This document shows positions 1 to 14,002 of a stretch of DNA of 64,000 nucleotides, in pieces (position 1 is the first letter of the stretch; each line of letters opens with the position of its first letter). The notes beneath the pieces were generated by a model. That model did no database searches and was not told the DNA's origin. It was given only the letters and a program-made list of their open reading frames with translations. Origin of the DNA: Streptosporangium lutulentum (GTDB lineage: Bacteria; Actinomycetota; Actinomycetes; Streptosporangiales; Streptosporangiaceae); contig NZ_JAUSQU010000001.1 of assembly GCF_030811455.1 (NCBI RefSeq), positions 6,014,001 through 6,078,000 of the forward strand, given 5' to 3'. The position numbers were made by a program, and so were the translations under genes.

Positions 1-110
1 GGGGACGCTCCCCGTCTCCGGGGGGCGCGGGGAGATCGCCGGCGGGGCGGCGGCCGCTCCGCGGCGCAGGCGCTGGGCCAGCAGCGCCTTCCTGTCGGGC
101 GACAGCGTGG

Positions 111-114
<4 letters not shown>
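1..114 (-). CDS. NRPS-like subunit, N-terminal fragment (cut by window edge)
   Basis: Only the first 38 codons are inside the window. The reading frame starts with ATG at 114-112, overlapping the TGA stop of the upstream NRPS gene (ATGA), so the two are translationally coupled. The visible residues begin MTTLSPDRKALLAQRLRRG, the style of N-terminal helix seen in front of condensation or ketosynthase domains of assembly-line subunits, followed by a Pro/Ala-rich linker. Because the upstream subunit ends in a carrier domain without thioesterase, this gene most likely carries the next module. Which domain follows cannot be seen. Confidence 0.75.
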
Positions 115-6650
<6,536 letters not shown>

Positions 6651-7173
6651 CGGGGCTCCGAGATCCCGGAGCCCGCCGCGACGGGCTCTCCGAATGCCGG
6701 ATTGTCAGAGAAGGGGAGCCGCGGAACCGTCCTCATGACAAATTCCCCGCAGACAGGCCGCGCCCCCGAAAGGCGATCCATCATAATCACGACGAGATGA
6801 TGACAGATGTCTATATATACCCACAAGCAGTAAAAATTCATGACTGATATATCAATGACCACAATGGACCGTTCCCAGCATCTCAGGGGTGACGGACGAC
6901 CCCACGCCTGCCGCTGACATCATGTGGTCTGCCACTTGTTGCCGGCGCACGGGCCGCGAAGGCCCGGCCCGAGAGGTTGACCGCGCCGCCCCGGAGAGTG
7001 TCTGATCACTATCGGCCGACGAGCTCACGACCCGTGAAATTCCACCGGAATTCCCGTTGACTCCCTGAAATATCACCGGGCCCGAAGGTCGGCCGTGGCG
7101 GTTTCTCCCTCCTTTCACCATTTCGAATTCCGACCACGGGGGAGAATGTCGATATTCGAAGGCGAGACTTCTT
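6651..7173. promoter_or_regulatory. Divergent promoter region, NRPS / condensation-like gene
   Basis: This 523-bp gap separates the divergent NRPS (left) and stand-alone condensation-like gene (right). Most of it is GC-rich, but 6780-6860 is distinctly AT-rich (runs such as ctatatata and gatatatca) and is the best place for back-to-back promoters. No convincing reading frame is present. It contains one arm (6995-7011) of a 17-bp sequence that recurs inverted upstream of the LuxR-tailed regulator. Confidence 0.6.
6995..7011. promoter_or_regulatory. 17-bp shared element, copy 1
   Basis: The sequence agagtgtctgatcacta has a TGATCA palindromic core. Its exact reverse complement occurs at 11167-11183. 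Both copies are intergenic, one in the NRPS divergent promoter and one upstream of a pathway-type regulator, so a shared operator is the simplest inference. Confidence 0.5.
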
Positions 7174-8601
7174 ATGGCCGGATCCGAATGGTCACCGAGT
7201 TCACCGGTGGTGCGGAGCGGAAGGCTCACCTGGGCCCAGCAGGAGTGGGTCCACTGGATTCCCACCGACACCGACACCTCCTTCGAGGACAACATCTGCG
7301 CCGTGATACCGGGACGCGACGTACCCGTCGATCACGTCGTCACGGCGGTGCGGGACGTCCTCCTCCGGCACGAGGGGCTGCGCTCGCTGATCCACCGCGC
7401 CGGCCAGGAGGGCAGCCGCCAGTACGTCTGCCCGGTCGACGAGCGGCTGGGCGACGTGATCCAGGTGACGGACGAGGACGTCGCGGGCCGTCGGCGGTTC
7501 GACACGCCCTGGCGGCGCACGTGCTTCCGGATCGGCGACGAGTGGCCCGTCAAGGTCGTTCTGTACGCGCCGGGCGGGCGCGCCCGCCGGATCGACGTCG
7601 TCGTCGACCACGTCGCGATCGATCCGTGGGGGATGCGGGTGCTGTGCGACGACCTGAACAACGCGATCAGGTCGCGGGTGGCGGGCCGCGAGCCGTTCGG
7701 CGCCGTGGCCGCCGAGCAGCCGATCGACGTCGCGCTGTCGGAGACCTCCCCTGCCGGGCTGGTCTACCAGCGACGGGCCCTGAGCTACTGGGAACAGCGG
7801 CTGCGCGGGTTCAGGAAGGCGCTCGACGGCCACACGCGCGCCGTTCCCCCCGCCCGGTCCCGGCCCTCCTCCGAGCAGGGGTCGTTCCGCTCCTGCTGGC
7901 TGATCTCCCGCCGCGCGGGGCAGGCGGCCGGGACGATAGCGCGGGCGTCGAGGGTGTCCCCCTCCGCCGCCTTCCTCCTCGCCTTCGGCACCGCGGTCTG
8001 CGCGGTGGAGCGGTCGCCGCGGGCCGGCCTGTTCGCCATCTCCGCGAACAGGTTCTCCGCCGGGGCGAACCGCTCGGTGCGGAAGGCGACCATGACGATG
8101 CCGGTGCTCGTTCCCGAGCTGGCGAGCCGGTCCCCCGCGGACTCCTACCGCCGGGCCCTCGCCGACTGCGCCGTCCAGCAGCTGTCCGGCCACCGCTTCG
8201 CCAACGCCGACCCGTACGCCACCGAGCGGATGTGCGAGGAGATCCTTGAGGATCTCTACAAGACCGGGGTGGCCTATCCGCGGTTCAGCTACATGGACGA
8301 CTCGGTCACGAACGACTTCAACCCGGTGTGGCCGGCGGAGAAGGACGGGTTCCCCGCCGGCGGTGCCGCGGGCGACAGGACCGTCACCTTCGCCCCGCCC
8401 CGGCCCCTGGGCGCGAGATACATGCTGACGGTGCTCCATCGCCGCGCGGGCGCCGTCCTCAGCCTCCAGTGGGGTGAGGAGACCGGCTGGGGGGAGACGG
8501 CCGAGAGCATGCTCCTGCACATCGAGGATCTGATGGTCTGGGCGGCTTCGGGGTACACCCTGGACACGCCGGTGTTCGGCCGTCCGGGGACGATCGCGTA
8601 G
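7174..8601 (+). CDS. Stand-alone condensation-domain-like protein
   Basis: A 475-residue soluble protein with the layout of an NRPS condensation domain: an N-terminal LTWAQQEWVHW stretch like the C1 motif, VRDVLLRHEGLRS like the usual IxxRHExLRT, and the active-site region VDHVAIDPWG at residues 144-153. The second histidine (H146) and the aspartate (D150) of HHxxxDG are kept, while the first His is Asp and the Gly is Pro. It lacks adenylation and carrier domains. Free-standing C proteins catalyse condensation, ester formation or release in trans. With the altered motif this one may be a specialised or non-catalytic partner of the divergent NRPS. ATG at 7174 is preceded by aaggcgag. The next gene follows directly. 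Confidence 0.75.
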   Translation: MAGSEWSPSSPVVRSGRLTWAQQEWVHWIPTDTDTSFEDNICAVIPGRDVPVDHVVTAVRDVLLRHEGLRSLIHRAGQEGSRQYVCPVDERLGDVIQVTDEDVAGRRRFDTPWRRTCFRIGDEWPVKVVLYAPGGRARRIDVVVDHVAIDPWGMRVLCDDLNNAIRSRVAGREPFGAVAAEQPIDVALSETSPAGLVYQRRALSYWEQRLRGFRKALDGHTRAVPPARSRPSSEQGSFRSCWLISRRAGQAAGTIARASRVSPSAAFLLAFGTAVCAVERSPRAGLFAISANRFSAGANRSVRKATMTMPVLVPELASRSPADSYRRALADCAVQQLSGHRFANADPYATERMCEEILEDLYKTGVAYPRFSYMDDSVTNDFNPVWPAEKDGFPAGGAAGDRTVTFAPPRPLGARYMLTVLHRRAGAVLSLQWGEETGWGETAESMLLHIEDLMVWAASGYTLDTPVFGRPGTIA

Positions 8602-8639
8602 TGCGGGTACCGGAGAGAACCGAACCGGGAGATGGTCAC

Positions 8640-9389
8640 ATGGAAGATCAAGCGCGTCGCCGGGCGGTCCGCGACCGGCATCTCGACTGGGACGGCTGCC
8701 ACAACGTCCGCGACCTGGGCGGCATGCGCGCCGCCGACGGCCGCGAGACCCGCTGGGGCGCCGTCGTCCGTTCCGACACTCCCCACCGCCTCACCCCGGC
8801 AGGCTGGGCGGCGCTCGCCGACTACGGCATCCGTACGGTCGTCGACCTGCGCAACGACGGCGAGCACCTTTCCGCGGTGGACCGCCGCCCGGCGGGGTTC
8901 ACCACCGTGCGCGTGCCGCTGGACGACCGCGCCGACACCGGGTTCTGGAACGGACTGGGCGAGGGCGTGTACGGCACACCCCTGTACTACCGGCCGTTCC
9001 TGGAGCGGAAGGCGGAGCGCTGCGCCGCGGCCGTCTCCGCGATCGCCCGGGCCGAGCCCGGCGGCGTCCTCCTGCACTGCGTCGCGGGTCGCGACCGCAC
9101 CGGGCTCGTCACCCTGCTGCTGCTCGCGCTCGCGGGCGTCTCCCCCGGCGACATCGCCGCCGACTACGAGCTGAGCACCGTCCGCCTGCGACCGCTCTAC
9201 GCCAAGCTGGGCGAGCCCGACGAGGCCCCGCGTATCCAGGCGCTGCTCGACCGGGCGAACACCTCCGCCCGCGAGATCATCCTCTCCACGGTGGAGTCGC
9301 TCGACGCCGAGGCCTACCTCCGCGCGGGCGGCGTCAGCGACGCCGAGCTGACCTCCGTACGCGCCCGGATCCTCGGACCCGCGGACTGA
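8640..9389 (+). CDS. Protein tyrosine/serine phosphatase-like protein
   Basis: A 249-residue protein of the bacterial tyrosine-phosphatase group (Y_phosphatase3-like). It has the N-terminal NVRDLGGM signature near residue 22 and the P-loop HCVAGRDRTG, a complete CX5R with catalytic Cys near residue 147. Family members hydrolyse phosphotyrosine or phosphoinositide-type substrates. I chose ATG 8640 because gggag lies about 8 nt upstream. An in-frame GTG at 8601, overlapping the stop of the previous gene, would add 13 residues. It sits in the same direction as the condensation-like gene and is probably co-transcribed with it. No signal peptide is seen. Substrate is unknown. Confidence 0.85.
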   Translation: MEDQARRRAVRDRHLDWDGCHNVRDLGGMRAADGRETRWGAVVRSDTPHRLTPAGWAALADYGIRTVVDLRNDGEHLSAVDRRPAGFTTVRVPLDDRADTGFWNGLGEGVYGTPLYYRPFLERKAERCAAAVSAIARAEPGGVLLHCVAGRDRTGLVTLLLLALAGVSPGDIAADYELSTVRLRPLYAKLGEPDEAPRIQALLDRANTSAREIILSTVESLDAEAYLRAGGVSDAELTSVRARILGPAD

Positions 9390-9413
9390 GCCACCCGCTC
9401 GGGCTCCCGCCGG

Positions 9414-9435
9414 CCCCTGCGCCCACCGGCAGGGG
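9414..9435. terminator. Possible bidirectional hairpin between convergent genes
   Basis: cccctg (9414-9419) pairs with cagggg (9430-9435) across a 10-nt loop in the 127-bp gap between the convergent phosphatase and glycosyltransferase genes. There is no T-run, so this is a weak terminator call resting mainly on position. Confidence 0.3.
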
Positions 9436-9516
9436 ACCCCTGCGGGACGGCCACCGGCTCGGCCGGTCCGTGGCCGTCTCCCTCACGCGCCCCCGCCGCA
9501 CCGCCGTGGCGGCCCT

Positions 9517-10785
9517 TCACGCGTCCACGGTCGTCAGGGCGTCGTTCACGGCCTCGTCGTACACCGTCAGCAACCGGTCGACGGCCTGTTCCCAGCCGAA
9601 ACGGGAGGCGTGGGCGAGCGCGCCCTCCTGGAGCCTCCGCAGGTGCCGCGGCGCCGAGACGAGGTCCCCGAGCGCACGCGCGTACCGGGCCGGGTCGTGC
9701 CCGTCCACGAGCACCCCGGAGATCCCGTCCCGCACCGCCGTACGCAGGCCGCCGACGGCCGCGGCCACCACGGGCGTGCCGCACGCCTGAGCCTCCACCG
9801 CCACGAGACCGAACGTCTCCGCGTGGGAGGGCACCACGACCGCGGTCGCCGCCCGGTACCAGTCGGCGAGTTCCGGCTGGGGGCAGGGCGGCTCCAGCCG
9901 GACCCGACCGGCGATCCCCAGTTCGGCGGCGAGCTTGCCCAGGTGATCCGGGTCGGTCAGCCCGGCCCCGCTGGGCCCGCCGACGATCGCCACGACGAGC
10001 CGCCGGGCGAGGCCGGGATCGTGCCGGATCATCCGGGCGGCGGCGCGCAGCAGCACGTCCGGCGCCTTCAGCGGCTGGACCCGCCCGGCGAACAGCAGGA
10101 CGACGGCGTCCACGGGCAGGCCCAGTCCGTGCCGTGCCCGTGCCTGCGAACCGGGACGGAAGAGGGACAGGTCGACCCCGGGATTGACGGTCCGCACCCT
10201 GGCCGGATCGGCCCCGTAGAGCGTGATCAGCTGGTTCGCCTCCTGCACGGTGTTGGCGACGAGCCGGTCGGCCGCGGCCACCACCTCGGTCTCCCCCGCG
10301 ATACGGCCGGCGGGTTCGGGCTCCTCGCCCGGCACCAGCGCCGCGTTCTTGACCGCGCCGAGCGAATGCATGGACTGCACGAGCGGGACGTCCCATCGCT
10401 TTTTGGCGGACGCGCCCACCTTCCCCGCCAGCCAGTGGTGGGCGTGGATGAGGTCGTAGCCGCCTCGCTCGCGGGCGGCCCCGGTGCGCAGCATCTCGGA
10501 GGTGAACCGCGCGAGGGTGCCCGGCAGCTCGTTCTTGCCGAGCTCCCTCGGGGGTCCGGCGGCCACATGCCGGACCAGCACGCCGGGGACGAGCTCGGCC
10601 AGCGGGGGCATGTCGGGAGAGACCGCGCGGGTGAAGATCTCCATCTCGACGTCCAACGCGGCCATCCGCCGGGCGACCTCGACGATGTAGACGTTGAGTC
10701 CTCCGGCGTCGCCCCCACCCGGCTGGGCGAATGGAGAAGTAAGGACGCTGACGGTCGCGATCCTCCGGGGAAGGCGTCGCGGCAT
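9517..10785 (-). CDS. mshA: D-inositol-3-phosphate glycosyltransferase (mycothiol), MshA-like
   Basis: A 422-residue GT4-family glycosyltransferase. MshA transfers GlcNAc from UDP-GlcNAc to 1L-myo-inositol-1-phosphate, the first committed step of mycothiol synthesis. The N-terminal TSPFAQPGGGDAGGLNVYIVE loop is characteristic of the MshA group. Further signs are the IHAHHWLAG block, NPGVDLSLFRPG, FAGRVQPLKAPDVLL and the acceptor/nucleotide region SHAETFGLVAVEAQACGTPVV. Start: the second ATG (10785) has ggaggtga ideally spaced, whereas the ATG at 10791 would overlap that site. The gene stands alone on this strand but is 2.2 kb from mshB, which is not the usual genomic arrangement. It could be a pathway-associated second copy. 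Confidence 0.88.
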   Translation of the reverse strand: MPRRLPRRIATVSVLTSPFAQPGGGDAGGLNVYIVEVARRMAALDVEMEIFTRAVSPDMPPLAELVPGVLVRHVAAGPPRELGKNELPGTLARFTSEMLRTGAARERGGYDLIHAHHWLAGKVGASAKKRWDVPLVQSMHSLGAVKNAALVPGEEPEPAGRIAGETEVVAAADRLVANTVQEANQLITLYGADPARVRTVNPGVDLSLFRPGSQARARHGLGLPVDAVVLLFAGRVQPLKAPDVLLRAAARMIRHDPGLARRLVVAIVGGPSGAGLTDPDHLGKLAAELGIAGRVRLEPPCPQPELADWYRAATAVVVPSHAETFGLVAVEAQACGTPVVAAAVGGLRTAVRDGISGVLVDGHDPARYARALGDLVSAPRHLRRLQEGALAHASRFGWEQAVDRLLTVYDEAVNDALTTVDA

Positions 10786-10917
10786 GGGCATTCACCTCCG
10801 CTTGAACACTCGTCCGGCGGCGTGTCGTCGCCCGCCCGGGGCTGGGGATCTTCAGGTGACGGAATCCCGGCGCCTGTACGGAGTTCACGAGCGGAACGGC
10901 GTGAGCCGTGTCCGCCC

Positions 10918-11006
10918 TCACCTCCGCGAGGGACCGCGAGCCAGGTCCGCGTTCACCCCCGCGAGGGACTGTGAGCCCATCTCCCGCTCTCACTCCCGCA
11001 GGGGAC
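10918..11006. repeat. Three imperfect 35-37-bp tandem units
   Basis: A block of the form TCACnCCCGCgAGGGAC starts at 10918, 10953 and 10990, giving unit lengths of 35 and 37 bp with degenerate spacers. It lies upstream of mshA. The role is unknown; it could be repeated regulator sites or slippage. Confidence 0.5.
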
Positions 11007-11166
11007 CACGCCGCTGCCACGACCGGAGGAGGAGGCTGACGAGGTACGGCAGCCGCGCGTGGTGAACTCGCCGTACTTCCGATGCGGAATCCAACGAAGC
11101 GCCCCCGGCCCCGCCCGTGGATCGGCCGTAGCCGCGGCCCGTCAGGACTCGCCGGCCGCGAACTGC

Positions 11167-11183
11167 TAGTGATCAGACACTCT
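11167..11183. promoter_or_regulatory. 17-bp shared element, copy 2 (inverted)
   Basis: tagtgatcagacactct is the exact reverse complement of 6995-7011. It lies 620 bp upstream of the LuxR-tailed regulator gene and about 380 bp upstream of mshA. Confidence 0.5.
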
Positions 11184-11803
11184 GGGAGACGGCGACGTCA
11201 ACCACTTGATCCGGCCCTTCGGGCCCGGCGCGGTGGCAACAATCGGCCATCACCATGGTGCCTGCGGCCTGGGGTGCGGTTATGGCGACGATCGTCGGAC
11301 GCGGGGCCGGAGCGCGCCGGACGGCGACGCGGGCGGGACGGGCGCGAGAAGACGGGGAAGACGGTTCATCACAACTATCTAGCAATGTTGTGCAATTTTC
11401 TGGCACACTCTGGCAAGAAGAGCTGCAAGGGGGTGAAGGCTTGCGGGTGGGTTGTCGGATGTACAGGTTTCGTCTCTGGAGGCGCGGCTACGGCTTCGCC
11501 TGCCACGCGAGCCGGTCATCTCCAGGCGGGCCCCGGCCGCACCGGTGGCCGCATCCGCCGAACGCTGCCTGGAACCAGGCGCCCCTCCGCCGGGCGCGCT
11601 CAAGGCCGGGGCCGTACATCCCTCTCGACCTCGATCCTCCGTCCGGACGGCCCGCCCTCACGCCGGGCGACCTCACGACGCGAGCCGATCGGAAAATACT
11701 CACTCCACGTGGAACCTGCAGGTCGTCTCTCCCGACCGGCTCCGCCGGAAAGCCGTGGGAGAACGATTGTCTGTCGCATGTTCGGTGAACGACGGGGATA
11801 GAG

Positions 11804-12826
11804 ATGTACCTCTCTCATTTGCAGCCTGAACATCCACGCGCACTCAACGAAGACGTGGCCTCGGTGTACTTCGAGGCGCTTCACAAGGGCCATATCGGAA
11901 CGGCCTACGACGTCGCCGAAGAACTCGACCTGGATCCCTGCTTCGTCAAGGACGCCATAGACCAGCTGACCCGACTTCATCTGCTCCGCCCCGATCCCGG
12001 CCATCTCTCGAACCTGGTACCGGTGAATCCGGAGATAGCGGCGGCCTCGCTGATATCTCCGATGGAGACGGAGATCCATCACCGCCGCGATCTGATCACC
12101 GGAATCCGCACGCAGATGCATTCCCTCATGCACGGCTACGACGAGGCCCAGCGCAGCAAGAAACCGCCGAACTCCATAGAGCCGCTGCCCGACGAGGCGG
12201 CTGTGCGCGGATCGCTGCATCTGGCCGCGGAGGCGTGCCACCGCGAAGTGCTGAGCATCGAGCCCAGCACCCCCTCCTGGAACGCGTCACCGGACGCCGC
12301 CCTGGCACGCAACCTGGCCATGCTGGAGCGGGGCGTGAGCCTGCGAATGCTCTACCAGCACAGTGCCCGCGCCGACCTTCCCACCAGGGGACACATCAAG
12401 AAGCTCGTCGCCGCCGGCGCCAGCGTCCGCACGACGCCCCAGCTTCCGAACCACCTCGTGATCTTCGATGGCGAGATCGCGTTCATGTCCAACCCGGGCG
12501 GGTCGGGATCGGCGTCGAGCGCCGTCGCCGCCCGCGACCTCGCCGTCGTCGGATTTCTCGGCGAGATCTTCGAGCACCTGTGGAATTCGGCGACGCCCTA
12601 CTCCGCCTCCGACATGGGCTATCAGGGGGCCACCGATGAGATCCACCATGCCATCGTCAACCTGCTGGCCGAAGGTTTCACCGACGAGGCCGTCGCCCGC
12701 AGGCTTGGGATGTCCGTGCGCACGTGCCGCCGCCACATCGGCGTGCTGCTCCAGAACCTCAGCGCGGTGAGCCGGTTCCAGGCCGGGATCCGGGCCGCCA
12801 CGACCGGATACGTCGACGCCAGATGA
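11804..12826 (+). CDS. TrmB-like / LuxR-tailed transcriptional regulator
   Basis: A 340-residue DNA-binding regulator. The N-terminal 60 residues (GTAYDVAEELDLDPCFVKDAIDQLTRLHLL) form a winged-helix TrmB-like domain. The middle (about 130-240) has a phospholipase-D-fold-like sensor part (LEIEP-type LSIEPSTPSW, LRMLYQHSARA). The C-terminus carries a LuxR-type HTH (LLAEGFTDEAVARRLGMSVRTCRRHIGVLL, about 285-315). Proteins with this order are common pathway regulators in actinomycete NRPS/PKS clusters, which fits a position 5 kb from the NRPS. ATG 11804 follows ggggatagag. Its ligand is unknown. The shared 17-bp element upstream of it and upstream of the NRPS is a candidate target. Confidence 0.8.
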   Translation: MYLSHLQPEHPRALNEDVASVYFEALHKGHIGTAYDVAEELDLDPCFVKDAIDQLTRLHLLRPDPGHLSNLVPVNPEIAAASLISPMETEIHHRRDLITGIRTQMHSLMHGYDEAQRSKKPPNSIEPLPDEAAVRGSLHLAAEACHREVLSIEPSTPSWNASPDAALARNLAMLERGVSLRMLYQHSARADLPTRGHIKKLVAAGASVRTTPQLPNHLVIFDGEIAFMSNPGGSGSASSAVAARDLAVVGFLGEIFEHLWNSATPYSASDMGYQGATDEIHHAIVNLLAEGFTDEAVARRLGMSVRTCRRHIGVLLQNLSAVSRFQAGIRAATTGYVDAR

Positions 12827-12944
12827 ATTCCCCGCGTCACCCGGGACGTGTGCACCCGGCACGGCCGCCTGCGGAAAGGCGACGGCGGCCACCTGCCGGG
12901 AAGCGAGAACCGCGATGACGGCCGGAAGAAAAGAGAGACCAACC

Positions 12945-13796
12945 ATGCCGCGTGACCGGCGCATTCTCTTCGTACACGCTCATCCCGACGACGAGTCGAT
13001 CGGCACCGGTGCGACGATGGCGAAGTACGCGGCCGAAGGCGCCCACGTCTGCCTGGTCACCTGCACCCTCGGCGAGGAGGGCGACGTGGTCCCCGCCGGT
13101 CTCCGGCACCTCGCCTCCGCCCGCGAGAACCGGCTGGGCCCCCACCGCGAGGGCGAGCTGTCACGGGCATGCGCCGCCCTCGGCGTGAAGGACCATCGCC
13201 TCCTCGGCGGGGCCGGACGCTGGCGCGACTCCGGCATGATGGGCACGCCCACCAACGACGACCCCACGTGCTTCTTCCGGGCCGATCTCGACGAGGCCGC
13301 GGCCGAGCTGGTCGGCATCGTCAGGGAGGTGCGGCCCCAGGTCGTCGTTACCTACGACGACAACGGCTACTACGGCCATCCCGACCACATCCAGGCCCAC
13401 CGGGTGGCGTGGCGGGCGTTCGAGAAGGCCGCCGACCCTTCCTTCGGCACGGGCGAACCGTGGCGGCCCTCCCGGTTCTACGTCACCGCGATGCCGATGT
13501 CCGAGCTGAAACGGGCGGTGGGCACGGGGCCGTTCGACCGCGTGAGGTCCGCCGAGGACTTCGGTTTCGGGATCCCCGACGAGCAGGTGACCACGAGGAT
13601 CGACGCGACCGGATACCTGGAGGCCAAGCTCGCTGCGCTGCGCGCGCACCACACGCAGCTCAGCGTGGACGGCCCGTTCTTCGCGCTGTCCGACAACGTG
13701 GGACAGCCCGCGCTGGGCACGGAGTACTACACGCTGCTCGCGGGCATGCCCGGCCCCCTCGGCCGGGACGGCCACGAGACCGACCTCTTCGGCTAG
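12945..13796 (+). CDS. mshB: GlcNAc-inositol deacetylase (mycothiol), MshB
   Basis: A 283-residue PIG-L/LmbE-fold zinc deacetylase. It removes acetate from GlcNAc-Ins to give GlcN-Ins, the second enzymic stage of mycothiol synthesis after MshA and its phosphatase. The metal site motif AHPDDE is at residues 12-17 (His13, Asp16), with the partner GHPDH near residue 147 and the TYDDNGYYGHPDH block typical of MshB/Mca. Length fits MshB. The start at 12945 is preferred over the in-frame ATG 12915 because the conserved core begins at once and aagagaga lies upstream. The same-strand neighbour upstream is the LuxR-tailed regulator, 118 bp away. Mca, a close relative acting on mycothiol conjugates, is the main alternative. 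Confidence 0.88.
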   Translation: MPRDRRILFVHAHPDDESIGTGATMAKYAAEGAHVCLVTCTLGEEGDVVPAGLRHLASARENRLGPHREGELSRACAALGVKDHRLLGGAGRWRDSGMMGTPTNDDPTCFFRADLDEAAAELVGIVREVRPQVVVTYDDNGYYGHPDHIQAHRVAWRAFEKAADPSFGTGEPWRPSRFYVTAMPMSELKRAVGTGPFDRVRSAEDFGFGIPDEQVTTRIDATGYLEAKLAALRAHHTQLSVDGPFFALSDNVGQPALGTEYYTLLAGMPGPLGRDGHETDLFG

Positions 13797-14002
13797 ACCG
13801 CACGGGCCCTGGAGCGGTCCCGTACCGCCCCCGGCCCGCTTTCGGCCCGAGCCCCGCGCGGGACCGCTGAGAAACGGGTCCGTGAGACGTGGAGCGGTCC
13901 GTACATGGCCGGATCCCCTCGCCGGGCCCGGCCGGGTCGGGCCGGGTCGGGCCGGCGCGGTCCGATCTCCTCGCCGGGCGAGGTCAGGTCGAGCCGCCGA
14001 GG

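Larger units (their letters stand above)
10786..11803. other. 1-kb non-coding stretch upstream of regulator
   Basis: No convincing gene is seen in this 1018-bp stretch. It holds the mshA promoter side, three 35-37-bp tandem units (10918-11006), copy 2 of the shared 17-bp element (11167-11183), and an AT-richer patch at 11360-11420 with a cacaac-N11-gttgtg inverted repeat (11370-11392) that may be part of the regulator's promoter. Open frames crossing it are arginine/proline-rich and overlap each other, as expected of non-coding GC-rich DNA. Confidence 0.5.

Noticed and set aside
11384..11801. Frame starting MLCNFLAHSGKKSCKGVKACGWVVGCTG, looking like a RiPP precursor
   Set aside because: No ribosome site; the frame runs on as Arg/Pro-rich nonsense with no early stop, and no modifying enzymes are nearby.
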